A program made the position numbers and the translations under genes. Below are positions 33,232-42,458 of a stretch of DNA of 64,000 nt, in pieces. Origin of the DNA: Acidobacteriota bacterium (GTDB lineage Bacteria > Acidobacteriota > Blastocatellia > Pyrinomonadales > Pyrinomonadaceae); contig JAHBSJ010000010.1 of assembly GCA_019639155.1 (NCBI GenBank), forward strand, positions 50,181 through 114,180. Direction: 5' to 3'. The notes beneath the pieces are model-generated. The model ran no database searches. It was not told the origin of the DNA and worked only from the letters and a program-made list of their open reading frames with translations. Position 1 is the stretch's first letter, and each line of letters begins with the position of its first letter.

Positions 33232-33630
33232 ATGAAAAAGCGCGTCAAAACATATACCATCAGTGCCGTTGCCGAGATGTACGACATACATCCGCAGACG
33301 CTGAGGCTGTATGAACGCGAGGGGTTGCTGAAACCGTCGCGGTCTGACGGCAACACGCGTCTTTTCGAAGACAGCGACCTTGAACGTCTCGAGGTCATTC
33401 TTTCGCTAACACGCGACCTCGGCGTCAACCTGGCAGGAGTTGAGATCATCCTGAATATGCGCGAGAAAATGGCCGAGATGCAGAGCGAATTCGAACGATT
33501 CTTCGCCTATCTCCGCTCTCACGCCACCGAATTTGCCCGCCATAATGAGGAACTTGCGTCCAGCGAAGCCCTCATACCTGTTTCCCGGATACGCGCTTTG
33601 CGCCGCGAGCCCTCGGAAAACGGAGATTGA
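33232..33630 (+). CDS. hspR: HspR, MerR-family heat-shock repressor
   Basis: 132 residues. The MerR-type winged helix at about 8-75 (YTISAVAEMYDIHPQTLRLY, then EREGLLKPSRSDGNTRLF) is followed by a coiled-coil of about 40 residues (LAGVEIILNMREKMAEMQSEF) for dimerisation. HspR represses dnaK-type operons by binding HAIR elements, with DnaK as corepressor. Its presence after dnaK-dnaJ and the HAIR-like site at 29406-29426 agree with that circuit. The four-helix-bundle element separates it from dnaJ. Confidence 0.9.
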   Translation: MKKRVKTYTISAVAEMYDIHPQTLRLYEREGLLKPSRSDGNTRLFEDSDLERLEVILSLTRDLGVNLAGVEIILNMREKMAEMQSEFERFFAYLRSHATEFARHNEELASSEALIPVSRIRALRREPSENGD

Positions 33631-33679
33631 CCATTCATTAATTCGGCCTTGTATTGAATTGCTTTCGATTTGCTTCTGA

Positions 33680-33702
33680 GTTACGATTTTTTGATTCGTA
33701 AC
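33680..33702. promoter_or_regulatory. Inverted repeat upstream of the TonB-dependent receptor
   Basis: GTTACGA (33680-33686) and TCGTAAC (33696-33702) form a perfect 7-bp inverted repeat around 9 bases, 23 bases before the receptor ATG. There is no T-run, so an operator or a leader hairpin is more likely than an hspR terminator. Confidence 0.4.
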
Positions 33703-33725
33703 ATAGTTTTCAGGAGTATTTTGAA

Positions 33726-36700
33726 ATGTCAGTTCATGGATTTAGAAGGATCATCAGCGCGCTTGTGTGCTCGATGTTCTTGGTAATTGGTGCTTTTGCT
33801 CAGGATCTCGACGATGTCACGATCTCAGGCCGCGTGACCGACGCTAATGGGCTGCCGGTCGTCGGTGCGACCGTCACCGCGACGCTCGTCGAGACAAGCG
33901 AAAAACGGTCGGTCGTCACGGACGATGACGGCAGATACCGGCTGATCAAACTAAAGCCCGGTACATACAAGATCACCGCTGCCGCAAGCGGTTTCGGCAC
34001 GCTCGAAACGCCGCCGACGCCTACCGTGTCAGCGCAAAACCTTCTAAAAGATTTCAAACTTTCACCGGCTGACATTCGCGAAGAAATGACGGTCACCGTG
34101 ACAGAGGACGACGGCCCGCTTGTTGACACGACCCGCACCATCGTCGGCGGCACAATCACCGAACGTGAGATCGAAGAGCTGCCTAACAACACACGAAATG
34201 CCCTTGATCTGGTTCTGACGCTTGGCGGCACCTCCGAAGAGCAGCTGTCGACCAGCGGCCTCTCCGACGACAGATTCCAGAATTCGCCGACAGCACCGCT
34301 TGAGCAGGGAAATTTCTCGCTTTCCGGCGGCGTTGCCTATTCGAACAATCTTACGATCGACGGCCTTGATAACAACGACGACCGCTCTTCGCGTGAACGA
34401 TTCCAGCCTTCGCTTGAAGGTATTGCTGAGGTTCAGGTCATTTCGAACCAGTTTTCGGCCGAATACGGGCGGGCTTCGGGCGGCCGCATCAACATCAGAA
34501 CGCGTGCCGGCTCCAACCGTTTCCGCGGCCGTGCATTCTTTTTCTTCCGAGACGACAATCTGAACGCTAACAGCTGGTACAACAACAGCCGAGGTTTTTC
34601 GCGTCAGCCACTGACCGAGTACAATCCCGGCTTTTTCTTGAGCGGTCCCGTTAGGCTGCCATTCTATGACGGCCGCAGAAAGACCTTTTTCTCGGTCGCC
34701 TACGAATACGAGAACGTTCAGGACTCGACCTTTATTGATACATGGCTTCCCGTCGGCAGCAACCCGAGATTCCCGCTGCCGCAGGGGAATTTGCAGTGTC
34801 CCGCAGGCGTGACCTGCAACGATCCGAGCAGTTCGCCGCCGACACCGATATTGCCTTACCAAGCGATAGTTGCAACGCCTAACCTGGCCCACCGGCTGAC
34901 AGCCCGCGTTGATCACAATTTTTCGCAGCGTAACAACGCCACCTTTGGTTATCAGTTCGGCCGCCGTGCGAACAGGCGTACGACGTTCCAATCGACCACG
35001 CGGCTTGATGACGCTCTTCAGGTCAGGAACATCGACACGGACGCGTTCAACTTTACGAACAATCATGTTTTCAGCGCCCGTGCCGTCAACCAGATCCGCG
35101 GCCAGTATTCTATCTACGAGCCTAGTTTCCAGACCGATAATGCGACCGGCCCCGTCGTTTTGATCAGTTATCAGAACCCACAGTTCGGCGGCACACAGAC
35201 CCTTATCGCGGGAAATTCTACTGCGGCGATCACTGGCGATGCGACGGGCTTTCCGCAGAATCGCCGCGAAACTAGGATACAGATACAGGATTCGCTGACG
35301 TATCTTGCAGGGCGGCACAGCCTGAAGATGGGCTTTGACATCATGCGCGTTCGTTCGAAAGCGTTGGGGCTCGGCGATGCGACCGGGACATTCAATTTCA
35401 CGGGCATACTCAATTTCCAGATCAACAGGCTTGCCCGATATCGTCAGAATTTCGGCACGCGTTCGGACGTTATCAATACCTATTGGGGCGTTTTCTTTAA
35501 CGACGAATTCAAGATCAGGTCAAATCTGACGCTCAATTTCGGCGTCCGTTACGAACGCGAAACTGCGGTTTCGGATAACAATAATATCGGGCCGCGAGTC
35601 GGGATCGCTTGGTCGCCGTTCGCAAAAGGCCGCGGCGTGATACGCGCAGGTGCGGGTATTTTCTATAACCGCGTTCTGCTCAGGACAGTTGCGGATTCAA
35701 TTCAGAACACCGGCGGTAATCTGGTTTCGTTCGATACTAATCTCATAGGAACGGGCGTCACCGATCCTCGCCGCATTGCGGTCCTTGAGGCTATTGCACA
35801 GAATTTCCCAAATGCGTTCCCGTCGCCGGACGAGATCCGAACGATGCTCTCACAGGTATGCCCGACGGTCGCCAATCCGCCGGCTCCGTGTACGACCAGT
35901 ACAGGTTTCCTCGGCAGCGTGACCAGCACCGGCAACCCGCTAAGAACGGTCGATCCGAATCTGGTCATTCCCGAAAGCTATCAATATAACATCGGGTTTG
36001 AGCGTGAATTTCGCCGCCACTGGATATTTGAGACGAACTATACTGTAAATAAAACAGTGCATCTGTGGCGTGATACCAATGGCAACAAGGCCAAATTGCC
36101 CGCAGGTTTTGCTGACTGGACGCAGTGGCTGCTCGCAAACAGCTTCTCTATTACTAACTTTGACGGCACTCTCCGCACCTATGTATTCACGCTGGGAGCG
36201 ACGAACGATACAAGTGGTGTTTCGGGTTGTGGTTTTGCTAACGGTCCAAATACCTGCGTTGTCAATCTGAATTCAACCAGCACATCGACAGCCGCTCCGG
36301 CCGCGGCGTCGCCGGGTAATAACAACAACGCCACAGGCGGCCCGATCGGTATTGCCAAGGCGGCGATCGCTCAGTTCAGGCCGAATCCCAATTTCGGCGA
36401 GCAGTCGGTCATTCGCTCTATCGGCAACGCATTTTACCAGGGACTCACGGTCGAGCTTCGCCGCCGGTATCGTCCGCTTGGTTACGGATTTGGCTCGTCG
36501 TTCCGTTTCGTTTATACGCTTTCAAGTACCAAAGATGATGGCTTGAACAATACATCAAATGCTCAGATAGATGGTGATTTTGATTCGGAATGGGCACGGT
36601 CACGGCAGGATCGCCGGCACCGCATAGCCTTCACGGGCACCTTTGATACGCCGTGGTGGATGGGCAAACTGCGGTTCTCGCCGCTCGTCCGCTGGGGAAG

Positions 36701-37151
36701 CTCTGCACCGTTCAGCCTCGGCAACGGCGGCAGCGACCGCAATCTCGACGACAATTCGACGGATCGCCCGAATTTTGCCGGCAATCTCTCTGACATCAAA
36801 TGGAGGCCGCCCGGTTCACCCATTCCGACCGCATTGATCGCACAGTTCTCGCTTCCGCCGATCGGTGCCCGCGGCGGTAACCTGCCGCGCAATGTGGGAA
36901 CGGGCCCGAGCTTCTACACATTCGATCTCAACGTCACCCGCGAATTCCGCTTCAAGGAGCGTTTCCGTATACGGCCGGTCGCTCAGTTCGACAACATCCT
37001 GAACGCTGCTGTCTTTGCCTACGGTGCAGGCTTTATCGATTTCAGCGGCCTGGCACAGGTCGGAAACGTTGCAGCGCAGCAAGCTTTCCTTGTCCCGACA
37101 CGTACGTATCGTCAGCGACAGATCCGTCTCGGAATGCGTTTCGATTTCTAA
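33726..37151 (+). CDS. Oar-like TonB-dependent outer-membrane receptor with N-terminal Cpd-like domain
   Basis: 1141 residues. A signal peptide (ALVCSMFLVIGAFAQ) is followed by a carboxypeptidase-regulatory-like beta-sandwich (about 30-115), a plug domain (about 125-245, with NTRNALDLVLTLGG and AEYGRASGGRINI) and a 22-strand-type barrel ending in aromatic RLGMRFDF. This is the acidobacterial Oar/RagA-like class thought to import large ligands or anchor surface polymers. AGGAG precedes the start, and a strong terminator follows at 37177-37207. The substrate cannot be predicted. Confidence 0.9.
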   Translation: MSVHGFRRIISALVCSMFLVIGAFAQDLDDVTISGRVTDANGLPVVGATVTATLVETSEKRSVVTDDDGRYRLIKLKPGTYKITAAASGFGTLETPPTPTVSAQNLLKDFKLSPADIREEMTVTVTEDDGPLVDTTRTIVGGTITEREIEELPNNTRNALDLVLTLGGTSEEQLSTSGLSDDRFQNSPTAPLEQGNFSLSGGVAYSNNLTIDGLDNNDDRSSRERFQPSLEGIAEVQVISNQFSAEYGRASGGRINIRTRAGSNRFRGRAFFFFRDDNLNANSWYNNSRGFSRQPLTEYNPGFFLSGPVRLPFYDGRRKTFFSVAYEYENVQDSTFIDTWLPVGSNPRFPLPQGNLQCPAGVTCNDPSSSPPTPILPYQAIVATPNLAHRLTARVDHNFSQRNNATFGYQFGRRANRRTTFQSTTRLDDALQVRNIDTDAFNFTNNHVFSARAVNQIRGQYSIYEPSFQTDNATGPVVLISYQNPQFGGTQTLIAGNSTAAITGDATGFPQNRRETRIQIQDSLTYLAGRHSLKMGFDIMRVRSKALGLGDATGTFNFTGILNFQINRLARYRQNFGTRSDVINTYWGVFFNDEFKIRSNLTLNFGVRYERETAVSDNNNIGPRVGIAWSPFAKGRGVIRAGAGIFYNRVLLRTVADSIQNTGGNLVSFDTNLIGTGVTDPRRIAVLEAIAQNFPNAFPSPDEIRTMLSQVCPTVANPPAPCTTSTGFLGSVTSTGNPLRTVDPNLVIPESYQYNIGFEREFRRHWIFETNYTVNKTVHLWRDTNGNKAKLPAGFADWTQWLLANSFSITNFDGTLRTYVFTLGATNDTSGVSGCGFANGPNTCVVNLNSTSTSTAAPAAASPGNNNNATGGPIGIAKAAIAQFRPNPNFGEQSVIRSIGNAFYQGLTVELRRRYRPLGYGFGSSFRFVYTLSSTKDDGLNNTSNAQIDGDFDSEWARSRQDRRHRIAFTGTFDTPWWMGKLRFSPLVRWGSSAPFSLGNGGSDRNLDDNSTDRPNFAGNLSDIKWRPPGSPIPTALIAQFSLPPIGARGGNLPRNVGTGPSFYTFDLNVTREFRFKERFRIRPVAQFDNILNAAVFAYGAGFIDFSGLAQVGNVAAQQAFLVPTRTYRQRQIRLGMRFDF

Positions 37152-37176
37152 GTCGTTTCGCGGATCGTTTTATTCA

Positions 37177-37207
37177 GAGGCTGTCCAAATTGGCAGCCTC
37201 TTTTTTT
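37177..37207 (+). terminator. Rho-independent terminator of the TonB-dependent receptor
   Basis: GAGGCTG (37177-37183) pairs with CAGCCTC (37194-37200), followed by seven T (37201-37207). The loop also contains the short palindrome CCAAATTGG. Confidence 0.95.
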
Positions 37208-37283
37208 GCGGAAAATTTTGGTTACACACAGTGTTTACTGTGCTAAAATCAGGTGTTGAACATTTTTGTTCACCCCGTCTTTT

Positions 37284-38045
37284 ATGAATCAGGTCCTCGA
37301 ATCCCCGTCGCTGCCCGTCACCGAAACCACGATCGAATCCGTGCTGCTCGACGCGGATCTCTTCATCAAATACAGCTCGCCTGAAAAGGCTTTTGACCTG
37401 CTCCGCGCTTCGATCGAACGCAGTCCGCGGTCGATACCGCTGCGTGAAAAGATGCGGGACATCTGCGTCCGGCAAAAAAATCTGAGCGAGGCGGCACGGC
37501 AATGTTTGGCTCTTGTCAGCTTATACATCGCACGCGAGGATTTCGACGTCGCTTACGACCGGCTTCAGGAAGCAAAGCTGCTCGACCCGCGAATTTCGGT
37601 CGCTCCGGGCCTTGAGGCGATACGCCGTGCACGCAGGCCCGAGTTTGCAGAAGGTCGCGACCGCAAACCGCAGCAGATACGCACCGATGTCACTTTTGCC
37701 GGAAACCTCGCTTACGTGAGCCTTTTCGACGCGGTTCAGGTGATCGAAAGCGCGAAAATGACCGGCTTGCTGGTCATTAAATCCGACCTGCACATGGGCA
37801 ACGTCGCATTCAATGACGGCAAGATCGTCGATGCGGAATGCAACGGCCACAACGGACAGACGGCGTTCAGAGAACTTATCGAGATCAACAGCGGCACATT
37901 TGAATTTTCCACCTCGGAACAGGAATTCCCCGTTGTGATCGTTGTCTCGAGCAATACCAATTTCCTGCTCGATATCCTGACCGAACTCGACAATGAACGC
38001 GCCGAAAAGCAGGGGCTGCGTGACGTAGGCAGTGAAATGCTGTGA
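37284..38045 (+). CDS. TPR-like plus DUF4388/PATAN-like domain protein
   Basis: 253 residues from ATG 37284; a TTG at 37266 is in frame but less likely. Residues about 15-110 are helical repeats (EKAFDLLRASIERSP, AREDFDVAYDRLQEAKLL). Residues about 135-235 form a DUF4388-like domain (LAYVSLFDAVQVIESAKMTG, LLVIK, VAFNDGKIVDAE, GQTAFRELI), found in response-regulator and gliding/signalling proteins of many phyla. It is cytoplasmic without a signal peptide. It is likely a signalling adaptor; the partner is unknown. Confidence 0.75.
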   Translation: MNQVLESPSLPVTETTIESVLLDADLFIKYSSPEKAFDLLRASIERSPRSIPLREKMRDICVRQKNLSEAARQCLALVSLYIAREDFDVAYDRLQEAKLLDPRISVAPGLEAIRRARRPEFAEGRDRKPQQIRTDVTFAGNLAYVSLFDAVQVIESAKMTGLLVIKSDLHMGNVAFNDGKIVDAECNGHNGQTAFRELIEINSGTFEFSTSEQEFPVVIVVSSNTNFLLDILTELDNERAEKQGLRDVGSEML

Positions 38046-38053
38046 AGACCTGC

Positions 38054-38095
38054 GGTTTCGGATTTTGGGTATTTGGTTTTAGGTATTAGGTTTCT
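38054..38095 (+). repeat. Period-7 array GGTNTTN, left arm of four-helix-bundle element B
   Basis: Six exact 7-base units: GGTTTCG (38054), GATTTTG (38061), GGTATTT (38068), GGTTTTA (38075), GGTATTA (38082) and GGTTTCT (38089). The last overlaps the stop codon of the minus-strand four-helix-bundle gene by two bases. The inverted partner is at 38496-38529. Confidence 0.9.
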
Positions 38096-38480
38096 ATTCC
38101 GATTCTAAACCCTTGTTCTTGAATGTTCCGATAGAGCGCAGATAGGCATTCAGAGTCGGCGTTAGCTCATTCAATATCGCAGTAAGCGAGTCGATCTGCG
38201 TCTTTGTAAGAAAGCCGCGATTATAAGCCCGTCTTAACCAGTGGCGTGCCTCATATAGTGAGCCGCGAGAGATGCGGATGAACCGTCGATATTCGGTATC
38301 GCTTCCACGCCCGCTTCCTTCAGCGAGATTGGCCCCGATACTGTCGGCTGACCTAACAAGCTGCCTGCCGACTGTGTCTTTGGCGAACTGATCCCATTTC
38401 GAGGCGATCACCCAGATCTCATCCGAAAGTGTTTCTGAAAGTTGATAAACTCGAAGATTTTCAAAGTGTGTCTTTGCCAT
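38094..38480 (-). CDS. Four-helix-bundle protein (S23/IVP-like), element B
   Basis: 128 residues from ATG 38480. It has the same family pattern as the gene at 32801: HFENLRVYQLSETLSDEIW, VGRQLVRSADSIGANLAEGS, GRGSDTEYRRFIRISRGSLY, then a C-terminal helix. Overall identity to the first copy is low, so this is not a recent duplicate. It lies on the strand opposite to both neighbours (the DUF4388-like gene and smc), which supports an independent unit. A TTG further upstream (38519) would translate part of the repeat array and is not preferred. The biological role is unknown. Confidence 0.9.
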   Translation of the reverse strand: MAKTHFENLRVYQLSETLSDEIWVIASKWDQFAKDTVGRQLVRSADSIGANLAEGSGRGSDTEYRRFIRISRGSLYEARHWLRRAYNRGFLTKTQIDSLTAILNELTPTLNAYLRSIGTFKNKGLESE

Positions 38481-38495
38481 ATTTCGATCATTTTC

Positions 38496-38529
38496 AAAAG
38501 CCAAAAACCCAATACCCAAAACCTCAACG
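38496..38529 (-). repeat. Period-7 array NAANACC, inverted right arm of element B
   Basis: Units AAAAGCC (38496), AAAAACC (38503), CAATACC (38510) and CAAAACC (38517), then a diverged TCAACG. They are the reverse complement of the GGTNTTN units on the other side. The array begins 15 bases upstream of the four-helix-bundle start codon. Confidence 0.87.
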
Positions 38530-38593
38530 TTATTGACACTTCGCCTATAATACTACAAAATATAGTGCTTTCTTGATTTAAGAGCACTATAGA

Positions 38594-41500
38594 ATGTTTA
38601 AGCTCCAGCGCCTCGAGATCACCGGTTTCAAGTCCTTTGCCGACCACACCGAGATAGTCTTTACCGGCAACGGCATCACCGCCGTCGTCGGGCCGAACGG
38701 CTGCGGCAAATCGAATGTCTCGGACGCTATATCGTGGGTCTTAGGCGAACAGCGTGCGAAATCGCTTCGCGGCGGCGAGATGAAGGACGTCGTTTTCGCC
38801 GGAACGAAAGACCGCAAGCCCGGGGGCATGGCAGAGGTCGTGCTGCATCTTGTACGCGACGACTCTGCGTTTGACGTTGACGAGGATGAACTAGGCGACA
38901 TCGACGAGAGGCTGAGTTCCATAGACGACGCATCGGTCGATATGGACGAGATCGAGCCGGAATTAGCAGTCAGCGATCAGCAAACAGAAGTCAGCCCTGA
39001 AACAAACGGTTTTCACGACGACGAGGCGGTTGAAACCGGATCTGTCGAGACCGTAAAGGCTCTTGCCGTCGGTTCCGCTCAGGTCGTCCAGACAAAAGTA
39101 AAGACAAAACGCCATTGGCGGCCGCGTTCATTCGCTTTGGATTTCGCTCCCGGCGAGGCGGTTTCCGTCACGCGTCGGCTTTATCTTTCCGGCGAGAGCG
39201 AATATATGCTCAACGGCAAAACGTGCCGCCTGCGCGACATTACGGATCTGTTCGCCGGCACGGGGCTTTCCGGCGCACACTACGCCATTATCGAGCAGGG
39301 ACGGATCGGGCAGATACTTTCCGCAAAACCTGCAGACCGCCGCAGCCTGATCGAAGAGGCAGCCGGTATCTCAAAATTCCGAGCCCGCCAGCGTGCCGCC
39401 GAATCTCGTTTGGAATCTGCAAAGACCAATCTCGCCCGCATTTACGACATCGTTTCCGAGGTGGAAACGCGTGTGAATTCTCTCCGCCGACAGGCCGCCA
39501 AAACTCGCCGATTCAAGCTGCTGCAGGAAGAATTCCGCGGGCTGCTCCGCACGCTTTACGCAGCCGAAGGCCGTCATCTTGCACAGCTTTCCGACGAGTT
39601 TAGGCAGCGTCTCGCTGAAGCGACCAAAGAAGAAGAGGCACTGCACCAACAGCTCGCGGACAAGGAGAATACGGCGAAGGAACAGACCCATCGTTCGCGC
39701 ACCGCAGAAGAGAGCCTTGCGGAGTTGCGAAAGATACATTCGCACAACGCCCTCGAACGTGACCGTGCAGAGCGTGAGCATCTGTATAAATCAGATCAGC
39801 TTGTTTCGCTGAATTCACGCTGTGAATCGCTCCGCGGCGAGATCGCGGCGAGCAAACAGCGTATTGACCTTCTGGCGACAGAGATCGAGCGTCTACGCGA
39901 AGATGAACAGCGTGAGACCGCGGCCTATCAGCAGGTCCACGAGGAACTCATCCATGCGGAAGAGGTGCACGCACGCGAGGCGGCGGCACTGGCCGAGATC
40001 GAGACAAAGCTCGACGAACTCCGGACGCATCTCATACAACACACGGCCGCAGCCGAACGCTTTGACGAGATCGCAAAACAGCTCGACAACAACATTCGTC
40101 GTCTGATCGACCGTGCCGCGGGCCTTGATGTTGAAGGCGAACGTGCGGCCGGTGCCTTTACCGCAAATCAGAAGACCGCCGAAGAACTCGTGAAAAGCCT
40201 GGCGGAAGAAGAGACAAAACTCACATCTCTCAACGCCGAAAAGGAAACTCTGATGGCGGAAACTGCGGCCGACCGGGACGCTCTCCGTTCCGCCGAATCG
40301 GCGTTGCAGGCTCTGCAGGAAGAGCATTCGGCAAAGAAACACCGCCTCGAAACGCTGAAGGAGCTCGAAGAAAAGCGTGCCGTTTACGCACCGCAGGTTC
40401 AAAAGATATTGAATGCCGCGGACGACATCGGCGTGCGTTTTCACGGCGTGTTGGCCGACCGTCTGCGTGTCGCATCGGATGCTGAGACGGCGATCGAATC
40501 TCTCTTCGGCCCGTGGCTCGAGGCGATCTGTGTCGAGTCCGTCGAGGACGCAAAGCGTGCGACCGCCTGGATGCGGTCCCAAGGTATTGGCCGTGCGGCG
40601 ATGGTCGTGCTGCCGCCCTCGGAACAGAACGAAGAACCCGCGGACGGCATCGCGGGCGTGCTCGGCATTTCGAAGAGAACGGCCGATGCTCTCAGCGGCG
40701 TTTTCGCCCGTGAGATGTCCGCGCAGATCGTTGACGCTCTGCCGTCAAACGGAAATGCAGGGACCGGAGTTTATGTTGACCGCTCCGGCGATATCTTGAT
40801 CGGCGGCCGGCTGTTCATCAGCGGTGACCGTAATGCCGCGGGCCAGAATGAGTCGCTGCTTGCCTTCAAACGCGAACTCACGCAGCTTGCCAAAGACACA
40901 AGGCGGCTGGTCGGCGATATCGAGTCATCCGTCGCAAAGGTCGAATCGGCCCGCAGCCGCCTGATCGAGAGCGAAAGCAAAATGGTCGATCTGCAGTCGC
41001 TGATCATCAAGGTCGATCGCGGCATTCACGGCCTGCAGATCCAGGTTCACTCGGCAAAAGAAGAGATCGAACGTGCGGAACGCCACCGTAAATTGGTCGC
41101 TGACGAGGCCGGCCAGATACGCTCGGAACTCGCCGAGATCGAAGAACGTAAGGCCGAGGCCCTCAGCGGAAAGACCGAAGCAGAAAAAGCCCTGACAGAG
41201 GCGAGCAGCGGCATCGAGGCACTAGCCGGATCATTGGCGGAGGCACGTTCGCGAACGCACGCCGCCGATGCGGTTCTCAATGAAAAGCGTATGACCGCTG
41301 CGACCTCCGACGAACGCCGTCGTGCAGCGGTGAACGCTCTGCGGCGTGTCGAGAACGAAAGCCGCGAATTTGAAAGCCGCCTGAATCTGCAGTCGGTCGA
41401 ACTGGCCGAAGCCGAGGGCAAGATACGCTCGCTGCACGAAGAGATCACAGCGATCACTGACCGCATCGCGAATTCAGGTGTCGAGGTGGAACGCGAGGAT

Positions 41501-42388
41501 ACTGAGATCGCCGATGCGATCGCGGCCTTGTCGGCAGCACGCGAAGCATCGGACCGGGCGAGCGAGGAGCTAGCCGAACTCAATCGCCGAGCCGCGGAGG
41601 CACGCGACCGCCGTGCCGAAATAGAGGTGCGGCAGGCAGAGGCGGCGACAGAGCTGAAGAACGTATCGGAGAATTGCGCCCACGAACTGAACGTCGCGAT
41701 CAACGACCTGATGGCGGAGGTCGAACTGCCTGAAGACCTGGACCTCACCGAAACACGCCGCCACGCGGACGACCTCCGCGACAGGTTGGAAGGCTTTGGC
41801 GCGATCAACATGCTCGCGCTCGAGGAGCTTGCCGAGGCAGAAGAGCGGCATCAATTCCTCACCTCGCAGCGGCAAGACATCGTTGACAGCATCGCGGCGA
41901 CCGAAGAGGCTCTTCGCGAGATCAAGCAGCGTTCTCGCGAGCGTTTCAAGACGGCATTTGAAGCGATCAATCAGAATTTCACGGAATTTTTCCGCGAACT
42001 TTTTGGAGGCGGCCAGGGCGAGATGACGCTTCTCGAAGCGGACGACATCCTCGACGCAGGCATCGAGGTCGTCGCGCAGCCGCCCGGCAAACGCCTGCAA
42101 AACATCCTGCTGCTCTCCGGCGGCGAAAAGGCGATGACGGCCATCGCTCTCGTGCTTGCCATCTTCAAATACCGTCCGTCGCCTTTCTGCCTGCTTGACG
42201 AGGTTGACGCCCCGCTCGATGACGCGAACGTCGGCCGCTTTGCAAACAAGGTCGCCGAAATGTCCGAAAAGACGCAATTCATCGTCATCACACACAACAA
42301 AAAGACGATGGAGGCCGCACGTGCGCTCTACGGCGTCACGATGCAGGAGCCCGGCGTTTCGAAGATTGTCTCCGTCAAGTTTGAATAA
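38594..42388 (+). CDS. smc: Chromosome segregation ATPase SMC
   Basis: 1264 residues. The head half has Walker A GPNGCGKSN at 33-41. Long coiled coils flank a hinge (about 600-720, with FHGVLADRL and GPWLEAICVE). The C-terminal head half has the signature LLSGGEKAM at about 1173 and Walker B FCLLDEVDAP. It compacts and segregates chromosomes with ScpA/ScpB, which are not nearby. Residues about 89-175 form an acidic, Asp/Glu/Ser-rich insert inside the N-terminal head, ahead of RRLYLSGESEYMLNG; this stretch is not part of the usual fold. The start ATG 38594 follows the AT-rich end of element B. Confidence 0.95.
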   Translation: MFKLQRLEITGFKSFADHTEIVFTGNGITAVVGPNGCGKSNVSDAISWVLGEQRAKSLRGGEMKDVVFAGTKDRKPGGMAEVVLHLVRDDSAFDVDEDELGDIDERLSSIDDASVDMDEIEPELAVSDQQTEVSPETNGFHDDEAVETGSVETVKALAVGSAQVVQTKVKTKRHWRPRSFALDFAPGEAVSVTRRLYLSGESEYMLNGKTCRLRDITDLFAGTGLSGAHYAIIEQGRIGQILSAKPADRRSLIEEAAGISKFRARQRAAESRLESAKTNLARIYDIVSEVETRVNSLRRQAAKTRRFKLLQEEFRGLLRTLYAAEGRHLAQLSDEFRQRLAEATKEEEALHQQLADKENTAKEQTHRSRTAEESLAELRKIHSHNALERDRAEREHLYKSDQLVSLNSRCESLRGEIAASKQRIDLLATEIERLREDEQRETAAYQQVHEELIHAEEVHAREAAALAEIETKLDELRTHLIQHTAAAERFDEIAKQLDNNIRRLIDRAAGLDVEGERAAGAFTANQKTAEELVKSLAEEETKLTSLNAEKETLMAETAADRDALRSAESALQALQEEHSAKKHRLETLKELEEKRAVYAPQVQKILNAADDIGVRFHGVLADRLRVASDAETAIESLFGPWLEAICVESVEDAKRATAWMRSQGIGRAAMVVLPPSEQNEEPADGIAGVLGISKRTADALSGVFAREMSAQIVDALPSNGNAGTGVYVDRSGDILIGGRLFISGDRNAAGQNESLLAFKRELTQLAKDTRRLVGDIESSVAKVESARSRLIESESKMVDLQSLIIKVDRGIHGLQIQVHSAKEEIERAERHRKLVADEAGQIRSELAEIEERKAEALSGKTEAEKALTEASSGIEALAGSLAEARSRTHAADAVLNEKRMTAATSDERRRAAVNALRRVENESREFESRLNLQSVELAEAEGKIRSLHEEITAITDRIANSGVEVEREDTEIADAIAALSAAREASDRASEELAELNRRAAEARDRRAEIEVRQAEAATELKNVSENCAHELNVAINDLMAEVELPEDLDLTETRRHADDLRDRLEGFGAINMLALEELAEAEERHQFLTSQRQDIVDSIAATEEALREIKQRSRERFKTAFEAINQNFTEFFRELFGGGQGEMTLLEADDILDAGIEVVAQPPGKRLQNILLLSGGEKAMTAIALVLAIFKYRPSPFCLLDEVDAPLDDANVGRFANKVAEMSEKTQFIVITHNKKTMEAARALYGVTMQEPGVSKIVSVKFE

Positions 42389-42458
42389 ACTGCACACCGA
42401 TGTTGTAAACTTCCTGTTTGCCCGCCGCATCATAGGTGCGGCCCAGGGCATTGGAATA

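Noticed and set aside
32801..38480. Diversity-generating retroelement, because the four-helix-bundle proteins resemble Avd
   Set aside because: No reverse transcriptase, template repeat or variable repeat was found anywhere in the window.
42156..42458. Upstream extension of the exported hypothetical gene into smc
   Set aside because: The extension is Arg/Ser-rich frame-shifted smc sequence; the natural start is ATG 42459 before a signal-anchor segment.
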